From Bimastos eiseni (Eukaryota; Annelida; Clitellata; Crassiclitellata; Lumbricidae): a stretch of 64,000 nucleotides of DNA. Positions 36,941 to 47,780 of this stretch are shown here, piece by piece. Where the stretch lies: NCBI GenBank assembly GCA_959347315.1, contig OY365810.1:27631106-27695105 (forward strand), read 5' to 3'. Both the position numbers and the translations under genes were made by a program. Numbering within the stretch: the stretch's first letter is position 1; each line of letters begins with the position of its first letter. Under the pieces are notes generated by a model that was given only the letters and a program-made list of their open reading frames with translations, made no database searches and was not told the DNA's origin.

Positions 36941-39330
36941 ACAGCCGCTCTCGCGGTCAGGCTGGTGCTGCTTTTCGCTGATCTGGTGGGGTGGGCCCCT
37001 CTGCCGTCGATCGCAAGACGGACCGTGCCCTGATCGTAAGAGTCAACAGGCTGACAGAGAAAGTCCGATCGTGAGAAATAAATGAATAAATGACAGTTCT
37101 GTTCGGAAATACGGGGAAGATGGTGACCCCGTTGGTGGCCGTGAGTGATACAGACTGGGTGAGTCCCAGAAGGGACCGACGCAGATATCGAGAGAGGCCT
37201 CGGCGGCCGACAGAGAGATAGACTGGGAAAAATCCCCGACCGTGCAGACCGTGGGAGTTCTGGTGGCCGAGAAATATTCTGGTTGGCTACCTAGATCGGT
37301 CATAGTTACTCCTCGCGAATACCAGCAGGTTGTCGGATACGTGACCCCGTCGGTGGCCGTGAGAAATAGAGATCGGGTAAAGCCCCGAGCAACCGAACGC
37401 TACATCGAGACAGATTTATGGCGACTGTTGAGACAATTTACGGGAAGAATTCCCCAGTGTACACGTTGGTTAAAAGACGGGGAGGGCGGACCCGTGAAGC
37501 CGTTGGAAACAGACTGAGAGCTACCGGAGAAGCCGTTGACAAATACTGGAAAACATGAATACATTCGATAAATACGGGGAGGGTGACCCCATTGTTGCGT
37601 TAGATACAGGGAAAGTTCCCTTTGGTGCCGAAAACCTGATCAATTGTGGGCGTCTCTGCATATTCTTTTCTATTGACGGTTTTCCGTAAATATCTATGCT
37701 TGGCTACCTAACGGTGGTCATACTTACTCCTCTCGTTTACCAGCAATCTGTTGAATTGCGTGGCTGATCGCAATGTCTTAGGTCGCGGTTTCCCCGCGTA
37801 TCTTTACCTGAGTTACTAAACGTAATATCTGTACTTGCGGTGTCCCCGCAGTATGTCTTCTTGATTGTCTTACGGTCTTTCGGTAAATATTCTTACTGGC
37901 TACCTATGTTGGTCACAGTTACTCCTCTCGAATTTTCCAGAAATCTTTTCACTTGTGTGTCTAGTTGCAATATCTTGGCTCGCGGTTTCCCCGCGAGGCA
38001 TCTACTAATTTCTTCTTGTAGATCTAACTACATAATCTCTTTTCGAGGACTTCCTCGAAAGATCTGCCAGTAGTTCGTTCCAGTGTATAAAAGACAGAGT
38101 ACAATTGCTTCAGAGAAAGTGATTATAATAATACAGGTCTGTGTGAAACATAGAGGTAACGTGGTGACACTTACCTCAGTTGCCTGTGAGAGAATCGAGT
38201 CTGAGAAACGAGAGTTGGTGCATTACCGTTGGTCAGATCTCTAGGTGACGAATACAAATATGTCCCTACGATGGGATGAATAAATGCAGTCAATGAGAGT
38301 TAAAGACATGTGAGAGTCTGGGTGATCGGATATTAAAGTATATGACAGATGCAAGCCGGCCGAGGAATATACTTGTTGGCTACCTAGTTCGGTCATAGTT
38401 ACTCCTCCCGTTTTCCCCAGGTTGTCGGAGACATGAAAAGTCGGGTGGCCGCAAGAGATACAAGCCGAGTAGATTCCCGCAGTAGCAGCCGTACAAACCG
38501 AGAGAGCTGCCGGTGGAGAGTTGGCACATACGGGGAAAGTTCCCCATTGAATACGTTCGATAGAAATATCGGGGAAATTCCCGAAGGACCCGCTGGAATT
38601 ACACGTGGAGGGTGAACACGTTAGAAGAGCACGTGACAAACAAGAGAAAACACTGGTGCCGATTGATACCTTCAGGTTACTAGTCAAGTAACTCTTCTTG
38701 ATGGCTTTATAGTCGTTCGATAGATACTCTTGTTTGTTACCTACGTTGGTCATAGTTACTCCTCCCGGTTTCCCGAGTATCAGAATATATTACGGCGTTG
38801 GCGGACAATTGCCAACGCAGAGGACGGTCAATCGTGTGCCTGATAACTTATGCGTGTGAGGCCGGTATGCCACACACGGAAATGGGCCAAGAGGCCGACG
38901 TGAAAGTCTGGGCAGTCGGAAACCCAGGGTAAAGATAGTAAGCAGACCAAGAATTGATCGATGCGTTTAAATATTACTGTTGGCTACCTACGTTGGTCAT
39001 AGATACTCCTCCCGTTTTCCCGAAGAGTATCTATTTGCGTGTCTGATCGAAGTGATCGATACGAGTACGTTTGGGTAATCGGGTACCCAGGTGAATACAT
39101 GGTTGTTTGTCGTCACACACAGTTCTGAGAGCTGACTAAAGTGCGAGGTCGGGCCCCCTCGTGCGTAGGTCGGATCGAAGATCTGTGTGCAGATAGCGAA
39201 GGTTATAGACAGAAGACCTTCACTATCAGTGTCCGTGAATACCATGCCAGTGTCATTTTTATCGAAGCAGAATATATCAGTGTTGGTGGGTAACTGCTAA
39301 CACAGAGGACGGGAACTTAGTCAGTCAAAT
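36941..39330. repeat. Hairpin-rich interspersed cassette repeat block, unknown family
   Basis: GC-richer than its flanks, no plausible coding frame. Cassette alpha (GGCTACCTA, GGTCATAGTTACTCCTC, CCG) starts near 37285, 37702, 37897, 38376, 38731 and 38979. Cassette beta (GGTGGCCGTGAG, then a small stem) occurs near 37132, 37351 and 38443. Cassette gamma (ATACGGGGA...CCCC) occurs near 37112, 37576 and 38530. Cassette delta (GTYTGGG...TCGG...ACCCAG) occurs near 38312, 38905 and 39070. Cassette epsilon (CAGAATATAT, stem-loop, AGAGGACGG) occurs near 38781 and 39268. Small perfect hairpins recur at 37004-37021, 37155-37169, 37784-37798, 37836-37850, 37981-37995, 38041-38060, 38795-38818 and 39072-39089. 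The class of element is unknown to me. Confidence 0.75.
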
Positions 39331-40054
39331 GTGCATGACAAAATATACGTGTTGAGCAGAAGGCGTGATAGATACGTGTTGGAGATTACATGACTAAGAG
39401 CTGTGCGACTTGTGGTGTCTAGGACGGCAGAGGTTAGAGAGTTTGGGATAGTAATGTCTAAGAGTATAAGACGTTGGATTTAGCTACCGATAATTGTATA
39501 GGCCGAAATGGCTTATGGACTTGTTTCAAATATGTCTGAACCTCGTAACTTAAGAGAACGTTTGGTGTCCCTAAATGGCGATAGTTTCAGAGTCACGAGA
39601 TGCTGAACGGTACGACATCAGGTAGAGGAAGACGAGGCTAGTAGCTTGGAAGGTATGCAAGGCGAGGAAGACTCCTGCCGGTATGATTATGAACCCTGTT
39701 TTGAGTACGGCCATCCTCAGAACGTTGCCCATCCGGCGACCGCGGAATAGGCAGAGTCAGACCTCGTTACTAATTCGAGCCGTATTTCCTTTCTTGGAGA
39801 AGAGACCCGTTCCTAATCTTGCCTGGTGATAGTGAACATCCTGGTAGATATAGAGTAACCGTTTGGCATTGAGATTTGGTAAGAAAGTGACTCGGGCGAC
39901 TCCAGGCGCGTCAGCAAGCTGGGGTCGACACCGTCCGTTAGCGCTAGGCAGGCGCTCGGGCGGCAGAACGCCACACCTCCATAATCATCGGCAATGTCTG
40001 TAATCATTAGAATAGTCAAAACAAGGGCTGCTGACATTAGACATAAATTAGACA
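39331..40054. other. Flank of hairpin block, no gene seen
   Basis: Still moderately GC-rich, but without the cassettes. No recognisable product in any frame. Confidence 0.4.
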
Positions 40055-40108
40055 TATATATGCAGTATGATATTCAATATTGTTCAAAGTTAATAGCGTT
40101 TAGGTTAT
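40055..40108 (+). repeat. 54-bp perfect direct repeat of 33834-33887
   Basis: Identical over 54 bases to the interior of the foldback element at 33585-33946, in the same orientation; flanks do not match. Confidence 0.95.
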
Positions 40109-40481
40109 AGACTGGGTTTTCATCAAATACGATCCTTTGTGCCGTACATCCCGTTGCTTGTAGGATGTCAAATGCATTGCCAGCGAACTATCATGCGTGC
40201 AGCGCTTACCCAGCTTTCATATTATAATCCACCATTTAATGAAGAAGTACTGAGCTGACCCGTCATGAGAGATTTATGGCAGCGCATTTGACTTGAACTG
40301 TGGATTTATCTCTGAATAGCTTCAGCGAGAGAGCAAACTATATAGCTATGAACTACTTAGTCTAAATTTTCGTTCTGTAGCTTATAAATCTCAAAATGTT
40401 GGATTATTGTGGGTTGTCTATTTGAGAAAGAGTGAGGCTTGGAGTCAGAACGTACATTTTAATGCATGATAAGGAAGAGGA

Positions 40482-40566
40482 TCGTATCGTAATCGTAATC
40501 TCACAATTTCTACACGCACACAAAAGCGAAGTCGCGGGAACCAGCTTATTCGCAGGCGCTTAATCA
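40482..40566 (-). repeat. Inverted copy of the GCGACTT/GAGATTACGATTA repeat
   Basis: The reverse complement reads GCGCCTGCGAATAAGCTGGT, then TTCCCGCGACTTCGCTTTTG, then GAGATTACGATTACGA, matching 24049-24140 and 1530-1600. Confidence 0.65.
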
Positions 40567-41815
40567 AAACAGAATCGATAGGCAGGGGTTAAAATCCAGA
40601 GAATCAGGCAGGTAGAATGTTCATGTACGCTGGCCTGGCTGGCCATTCGTACTGAAATATTTAGCTTAACCCTGCAGCCACATTTCCATCGACATGAAAT
40701 GAAGCTGACTTGGGCTCTGGGCTGATGCTATGTGGGTCCTGTATATATTACGTATCCCATATGGAACCTATGAGCGAGCAGACGGCAGTGTTCTTTGTTT
40801 GTAGTAACAATGCAATACGATATAATACAATACGACTGTAATTTTTTAGTCTGACCTTAATAAGGCAAAAGAGTTAAGTTCGACAGCAAAAGATGAGTTT
40901 TAGAGTTAAAAAGGTAAGTTCTAGAGCAAAAGATGGTTTCGGTCAGAAACCCCTAAACAAGAGGAAGGGAAGTAGAGACAGAGGCGGCGATCATGTTTGA
41001 AAGGTGGGGACACCCAATGAGAGGGGTAAGAAATATGGAGGGACAAACGTATAACGTGTCCCCTCTCTGTAAAAGGTAGTGGGATCTGTCGCACTCGACC
41101 GTCTCGAGATCGCCGCCCCTGAGTAGAGACTTCCACATGAAGGACAAGCCAAAAAAGGAGACGTTCAATTATTATTGACGGGGGGTTAGAAATTAGTTCT
41201 TCATTGGGAGTCAGCAGTCACCATTCTATACGAGACGGCCTCCGTAATTATAATTGTTCATTTCAAACATGGTTGATATCAAATGCCTTAAGAACTAGGG
41301 CGCAACCGTACTCAAATTTCTGGAGACCATACAGAAACCAGTTTTCTCCTTCAGCGTCTTGCAAAATTACAGTTATTCGGCTCTTCAATATCGTTGCCTA
41401 ATAACAATAACAATGACAATTATAATAATAATGGCAATATTAACAATAACAATATATAATAATAAATAATAATGAAAGATTGTTCTGAGTAGGCCTAGAA
41501 GTGAATAACGACAATGAATGCAAAGACATTTTCTGTACAGGGCTCGTTTTAAAATAACTACACATTTCCTCGGATGTTTCGAGCTCAATCCGCAGACTTG
41601 CAATGTAATTTCACTTAGCCCTGCCTACTATGCGGCTCCATTTCCTAGTAACCTATTTATGTGGCGCCTGTTGCTAAGGTGATGGCCATTCGTAACGTAT
41701 TGTCCTGGTATGGCCGAAGTGTAAGTGTAAGATTGATACGGCGTGTTCCTTATTTGCTTATCCAGCCATTCACATCACAAGGAATAGCGTAGCAACAGAG
41801 ACAGTGTTGCAAAAG
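40567..41815. other. Intergenic, nothing recognised
   Basis: ATAATAA-rich tract at 41400-41470. No gene. Confidence 0.5.
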
Positions 41816-41818
41816 GAT

Positions 41819-41892
41819 TGGCTGACTGACTGACTGACCTACTGACTGAACGACTGACTCACTGACTGACTCACTGACTGACTCACTGACTC
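41819..41892 (+). repeat. (ACTG)n microsatellite
   Basis: Imperfect ACTG/ACTC tetranucleotide run. Confidence 0.95.
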
Positions 41893-43260
41893 AGTTGAAC
41901 GGGGTCTGCCTTAAGCCCCGTCTAAGTGTTCAACCTGACAGAGTCGGTGATTGATTTCAGAGGTGGTCAAAATTTTTGGATCGATCTTTTGTTGAATTTA
42001 AAGTGGCAGAACTGGTGACCGCGGCCAAAGACAGTCCATAGCATTGTTTTCTCGTCTTCCCACCCATTGTCCGATTTGCTGAGGGGTGGTGGGTCAGAGG
42101 GGTTGGACCCGAGCTTCAGCTACAAGGGCGTAGCGCGGAATTCATCCGATCTCCTTGCTTTTCTGACAAATCGGGCCCTGTCCAACAGTGTCCATGTCAT
42201 CTGCGAAATCAGCCTCTGCCCTACATGCCTCTATTCACTAGCGGTTGAATTCGATTGCAGTCTTGTGTAGTTGGGTAGAGAAATAGGGGTCTGCGGATAG
42301 AGCCATGTATACGCTCGGGTTTATTATTATAACTTTATAAGTAAAAATAGCGCTTCATCTTTTGCTGATGCACGGCGTATGGTCTCGCAGCACAGTCGGA
42401 CTTATGATATGGCGACACACGTGACTCGGTGGGATGGAAGGATGGAATAAAAGAGAATGAAGGGGATCGTCAAATTATGGTGATAAAAGCATACAGGGGA
42501 CTGTCATGCAGCTGTGACATTATAACTTTTGTTTCTCAGTCTCCGCATATGCGCAGCATATTGACCTAAAGTCCCAGAGGAGGATTCGATGCAATGTCAA
42601 ACTGTCCAATAGTTGCCGAGACTCAGTTTCGCGACCGCGAGCACGAGTCTATAGTTAACAGCTTCTTTATTATGCATCAACGTTTATTACCAATATAAAC
42701 AGAAGCATCGTTATTCCGTATAATATTATACATGTATACCGACCATCACTTGTTTATACGGACCCGACATGCTTCCTTTACTGAGGGGAGCTGTGTACAT
42801 GAATTAATATATTCTTTATACACACGCCAATGTAATTACCAGTCATAATATAATATAGGCCCATAAACGTACGTGGATAGCAGTCGATTTGTTGTGCCAG
42901 ATTTTAGGGTTGTTGATGGCTTCCGGTGTGTGGAATAGGAACAATAAAGCGGGTCGTATATTTGGATAATACATGGATCAAGTTATAATAAAGCGATGGA
43001 TATCAGTGGCAGTAAAGCAGAATGAGGTCTAAGCTTGATGCACGCGATTTATATGTTGGCTGTACGCATTGGCTCATGTACGATGATGGCTTATAATGCA
43101 GTCCTGTGTAAGCATACATAGGCCTGTGGGTGTTCTTTATATTGGCTCATTACACTGCGCATACTACGAATTGTATTATATAAGTATATAAATATATGTA
43201 CAGACTATATATGAAGAATAAATGTGCATGTATCGCCTAAAAATATTCAGAAATATTCAG
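41893..43260. other. Intergenic, nothing recognised
   Basis: A GC-richer stretch at 42000-42250 without a recognisable product. Confidence 0.45.
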
Positions 43261-43261
43261 T

Positions 43262-43445
43262 CATTCCATCCACCCATCAATCCATCCATCTATCTCTCTT
43301 TCTCTCTAGCAATCAATCTATCTCTTGGTATTTATCTTAGTTTTTTTCTGCCTGTGCTATCGTCCGCGCTCCTTATATGTGTGTACCTCTCACCTCTCTG
43401 TCTGTCTGTCTGTCTGTCTGTGTCTCTCTCTGTGTCTCTCTCTCA
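43262..43445 (+). repeat. Pyrimidine microsatellite, partner of 35617-35720
   Basis: (CCAT)n, TCTCTTTCTC and (TCTG)n with the shared segment CTGTGCTATCGTCCGCG. Confidence 0.85.
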
Positions 43446-43479
43446 CTCGACCACGCCATTTGCACACCTAAGCTTGTGT

Positions 43480-44095
43480 AAGATAGCTCACTGTTTCAGA
43501 CCTGCGTATTCATCACCAACTAACGTGGAAAATTTTGTATCAATCACCCGCAAACATAGAAATTTATTTCGCCTTATAGCTACGACATCACAGTTGTAAA
43601 AAATATTGACAGCAGTGACTCAAACTGCATCCTGGGCTCTTGTCGGATTTTATCATTTTCAGTAGCTCCACCACATTTTTCTTTGTAAACATTAGTTACA
43701 TTACCTGTGTTTATCCTCTTCCATCACTGTCTAATGCTCGACTGTGCATAGATATGGGCTCTTGTCAGATTTTATTGATACCTAATATTGTTGCATTTAA
43801 GAAATCCTACCGGGATCACATACTTATGGTGTCGCCTGGCAAACGTGTGCATCAACTTTATATTTATCTCATATCTTAGTTAACTAGTTAAGAAATTATA
43901 AAAATTACTACTGTGGAACTAATCTCGACAACTGCCGAAATGCTTGTTATTACATGGGTGGCTCTGCTAACGGGACTTAGGTCCTATTTGGGTTTTATCC
44001 TCCCTGTTGTGCCCAGCTAAAGCTTTTTGCTGTTTACTGTTTCTGTTCCTTGTTATTATCATTGGGTGCAATAAAAAGACATTGTATTGTTTCCC
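43480..44095 (+). mobile_element. Jockey/CR1-type LINE, 3' end
   Basis: Frame pieces RPAYSSPTNVENFVSITRKH and NIVAFKKSYRDHIL precede a 3' UTR starting GGGTGGCTCTGCTAACGGGA that matches the 3' UTRs at 33226 and (inverted) 25790. Heavily decayed. Confidence 0.55.
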
Positions 44096-44164
44096 AAATC
44101 TTCAAACGCAAACACTAAGCTGAAATAGTTATTGAGTACGTCATTAGCTTCCACGTCATTCAGC

Positions 44165-45612
44165 ATAGCTTTTCCATTCTTCTATTTCTTTTCCCTGAGT
44201 CATCTCTTCCTTTTCCATGAGTCTTCTCTACCTTTTCCCTGAGTGTTCTCTTCCTCTTCCTTGGGTTTCTCTTCCTTTTCCACGAGTCTTCTATTCCATG
44301 AGTCTGCTCTTCCTTTTTCCTAAATGTTCTCTTCCTTTTATTGAGTCTTCTCTTCCTTTTATTGACTCTCCTCTTCCTTTTCCTTGAGTCTTCTCTTCCT
44401 TTTCCCTGAATCTTCTTTTCCTTTTCCTGAACCTTCTCTTCCTTTTAACTGAGTCTTCTCTTCCTTTTCCTGAGTCTTCTCTTCCTTTTCCCCGAGGTTT
44501 CTCTTCTTTTTCCCTGAATCTCGTCTTCCTTTTTCCTGAGTCTTCTCCTTCTTTCCTTGAGTCTTCCGTTCCTTTCTCTGAGTCTTTTCTTCCTTTTCCC
44601 TGAGTCTTCTCTTCCTTTTCCCAGAATCTTCTTTTCCTTTTCCGGAATCTTCTCTTCCTTTTACCTCAGTTTTCTCTTCCTTTTCCTGAGTCTTCTCTTC
44701 CTTTTCCCTGAGGTTTCTCTTCTTTTTCCCTGAATCTTCTCCTCCTTTCTTGAGTCTTCTCTTCCGTTTCTCTGAGTCTTCTCCTCCTTTACTCTGAATC
44801 TTCTCTTTCTTTTTCCTGAGTTTTCTCTTTCTTCCCTTGAGTCTTTTCTTTATTTCCATGAGTTTTCTCTTTCTTTCCCTGAGTCTTCTCTTCCTTTTCC
44901 TGAGTATTCTCTTCCTTTTCTCTGAATCTTCTTTTCCTTTTCCTGAATCTTCTCTTCCTTTTACCTCAGTCTCCTCTTCTTTTTCCTGAGTCTTCTCTTC
45001 CTTTTCCCCGAGGTTTCTCTTCTTTTTCCCTGAATCTTTTCTTTCTTTTTCCTGAGTCTTCTCTTTCTTTCCTTGAGTTTTCTCTTCCTTTCCCTCCGTC
45101 TTCTCTTCCTTTCCCTGAGTCTTCTCTTCCTTTTTCCTACGTCTTCTCTTCCTTTTCCCTGAATCTTCTCTTTCTTTTTCCTGAGTCTTCTCTTCCTTTC
45201 CCTGAGTCTTCTCTTCCTTTTTCCTGCGTCTTCTCTTCCTTTTCCCTGAATCTTCTCTTTCTTTTTCCTGAGTCGTCTTTTTCTTTTTCTGAGTCTTCTC
45301 TTCCTTTTCTCTGAGTCTTCTCTTCCTTTTCCCTGAATCTTCTTTTCCTTTTCCTGAATCTTCTCTTTCTTTTACCTCAGTCTCCTCTTCCTTTTCCTGA
45401 GTCTTCTCTTCCTTTCGCCTGAGCTTTCTCTTCTTTTTCCCTGAATCTTCTCTTCCTTCTTCCTGAGTCTTCTCTTTCTTTCCATGAGTCTTCTCTTCCT
45501 TTTTCCTGAGTTTTCTCTTCGTTTTCCCTGAGTCTTCTCCTTCTTCTTCCGGAGTCTTCTCTTCCTTTTCAATGTCCTTGCCCATTCTTCTCTTGTCTTC
45601 TTTTATTCACTT
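44165..45612 (-). repeat. 1.4-kb polypurine/polypyrimidine minisatellite (21-bp unit)
   Basis: The plus strand is almost wholly pyrimidine with periodic GAGTC. The minus-strand unit is about GAAGACTCAGGAAAAGGAAG plus A, close to 21 bp. Because 21 is a multiple of three and the unit has no stop in any frame, the minus strand keeps a 408-codon frame (45585-44359) of Glu/Lys-rich heptads such as EEKTQEK and REDSGKG. Small indels switch it between the three heptad readings. I see no evidence of a real protein; the frame is a by-product of the repeat. Confidence 0.9.
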
Positions 45613-45639
45613 TCAGAGTCTTGTGTAAATTCAGGTCGG

Positions 45640-45690
45640 GACCACTTCTCATGGACTTCACTGAAGAGGCTCTATGTAAATATAATCATT
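45640..45690 (+). mobile_element. LINE 3' tail, solo
   Basis: GAAGAGGCTCTATGTAAATA aligns with the 3' end of the LINE at 47421-47440 (GAAGAGGCGCTATATAAATG), with similar preceding bases (GGTCGGGACCACTTCTC versus GCTGGGAGCACCTCTGA). Confidence 0.6.
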
Positions 45691-46305
45691 TATAATAACG
45701 ATTTCACATTGATTATGATATAAGCCAAGCTCCCCTAAGCGAAAATTTACCAGCATCGATACATGTGTCTGAGTAAATTGATAAAATATTATATTGCCGC
45801 TGTAGCCTGTGCAACATAAATAACTGATGGCCTTCAAAGGTTTTATATCAGCTGTGGGTTGATATTTCCAAGAACACAGTCAACCGTAAAAATATCGCCA
45901 AATTCATTGTTCAATCAATCAATTAATTACTCAATCAATGTGAACCTAATACAGCCTTAACATTACTGCCCAAAGGTTCTAGCGACTGTGATCTTATGGA
46001 CGGATCTATAGAGGCAGCCAATTTAGTTACTGGCAGGACACATTATTTTGATAACTGTAGGTCCTAGCGTCGCAGCGAATACAACTGTACTTGGAAATTT
46101 TCAGGAAGGCATCAGCGTTGCTTTCACGCTAAGTGGTGGCATACATGCCATTAGCAGTAGAAGGTTGATCAGCTACTACTGATCACACAGCACATATTGT
46201 TCATGTGGCACTTGTATATGTATCATAGAGAGGTATACATCCAGGTTGTGGAGCGTTTCCACTCTCACCCCAGCATTGATATACTTATATTCCATTCTCC
46301 TTCAG
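45691..46305. other. Intergenic, nothing recognised
   Basis: No feature identified. Confidence 0.5.
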
Positions 46306-46309
46306 CGGT

Positions 46310-47457
46310 TTTCCATTTCTTTTGGCTTGACTGGCGGCCCTCTTGAATGGCTTCGCTCCTTTCTTACTGACCGTACCAATTGTGTAGTTACTGGCACTTC
46401 TCGGTCTCGCTAGGTCCCTGCCCCTTTTGGAGTTCCTCAGGGTTCAGTGCTGGGTCCTTTGCTCTACATTCTCTACACCTCTGACATCAGTCCCATTCTT
46501 ACTCTATCTGGTCTCCAGCATCAGTTGTATGCAGATGACATTCAAGCTTATGTCCATTGCAAAGCAGCTGCGGCAATGGTCTCGGTTGGGCTGATGTGTG
46601 ATGCCATAAATATCCTCTCTGAATGGATGGCCTCGAATCGCCTTCTCTTAAATCCCTCCAAAACAGAATTTATATGGATTGGCAGTCGCTGGAATCTGGC
46701 TGAGCTGGATATGCAGATATTGGCTGAGACCTATCCTCACATTACTTATTCATCTGTTGTGCGTGATCTGGGTGTGTTGCTTGATCAGGAGCTTAGTCTC
46801 TCGCAACATGTAAACCAGGTTACTCGTAACTGCTACTGTCAGCTGCGTCAGCTTCGTGCAGTTATTCGCTCTCTTACCTTTGAGGCTTCAGTAGTCCTCG
46901 TTCATGCCTTTGTAACCGGCAGAATTGATCACTGCAGCGCTGTTCTGGCTGGTCTTTCATGTGCCGTAGTGGTGCGTTTAGATCGCGTTCTTTGCTCTGC
47001 GGCCAGGCTTATTGGACATATACCTAAATTTTGACCGGTTTTTTCAGCTTATATGCGCGATGTCCTTCACTGGCTATGTACCGGTTCAACAGCGCATTAC
47101 TTTCCGCATTGCGACACTAGTTTGGCGGTGTCTCTCTGGTTGTGCGCCATCCTACTTGACTGAACTGTGTCGTCCGGTGTCTGAACTCCTTTCGCGTAGA
47201 GCTCTGCGCTCTTCTGCTAAAGGCGAACTTCTGATGTCCTGGGCCCGTTCGTCGCAAATGCTGTGTCGAGCTTTCTCAGTGGTTGGTCCGTCCACCTGGA
47301 ATGGACTCCCGGTTGCCCTCCGTCTTCCCCCTTACAATGATCTACCTACCTTTTGTAAGCTGCTAAAGTCATTTCTTTTGGCCGTGGCTGGGCTGGGAGC
47401 ACCTCTGAGTAGTTTCCCTTGAAGAGGCGCTATATAAATGATCGAAATGAATGAATA
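46310..47457 (+). mobile_element. L2/CR1-type LINE with reverse-transcriptase core, 5'-truncated
   Basis: Best-preserved retroelement here. An in-frame stop at about 46411 follows GGPLEWLRSFLTDRTN; then come [20 protein letters not shown] (RT motif), [12 protein letters not shown] (catalytic YADD), [45 protein letters not shown] and [15 protein letters not shown] frameshift near 47012-47034 leads to the C-terminus GCAPSYLTELCRP, RAFSVVGPSTWNGLPVALR and FCKLLKSFLLAVAGLG. The 3' end is GCGCTATATAAAT at 47427-47439 followed by an ATGAATGAAT tail. Endonuclease and 5' parts are missing, so it cannot move on its own. Confidence 0.93.
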
Positions 47458-47780
47458 TTATACTGCCGTAGCCTATGTGATACAATACAATACAGCTGTA
47501 ATTTGCTATCGTCCGCAAGCCCGTCGAGAGCAAAGTGGGGACCCGGTACAAATTATATTTTTGAACATGAATGAAAGACTGATTGACAGTATACTGTAAT
47601 ACAATGTAGGCCTACTAGACAATGTTGCAAAATTACAAGCTCTAAACATACATCATACATGATACATCACTCACTTATCGAAGTTTTCATAGATTCATCA
47701 TCATTCATCACTGTCAGCCAGGCTGAATGATAATGAAAATAAATATTTTATAGTTTTTTAGTAGTTCCTAATTTTAAGAT

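Noticed and set aside
38241..38753. 170-residue minus-strand open frame in the hairpin block
   Set aside because: Runs through several non-coding cassettes whose other copies carry stops; no family resemblance.
36941..39330. CRISPR-like array or hammerhead-ribozyme retrozyme
   Set aside because: Repeats are irregularly spaced, different cassettes alternate, and no CTGANGA/GAAA ribozyme core was found.
44359..45585. 408-residue open frame on the minus strand
   Set aside because: Entirely a product of a stop-free 21-bp polypurine repeat; all three minus-strand frames are similarly open, with no splice or start context.
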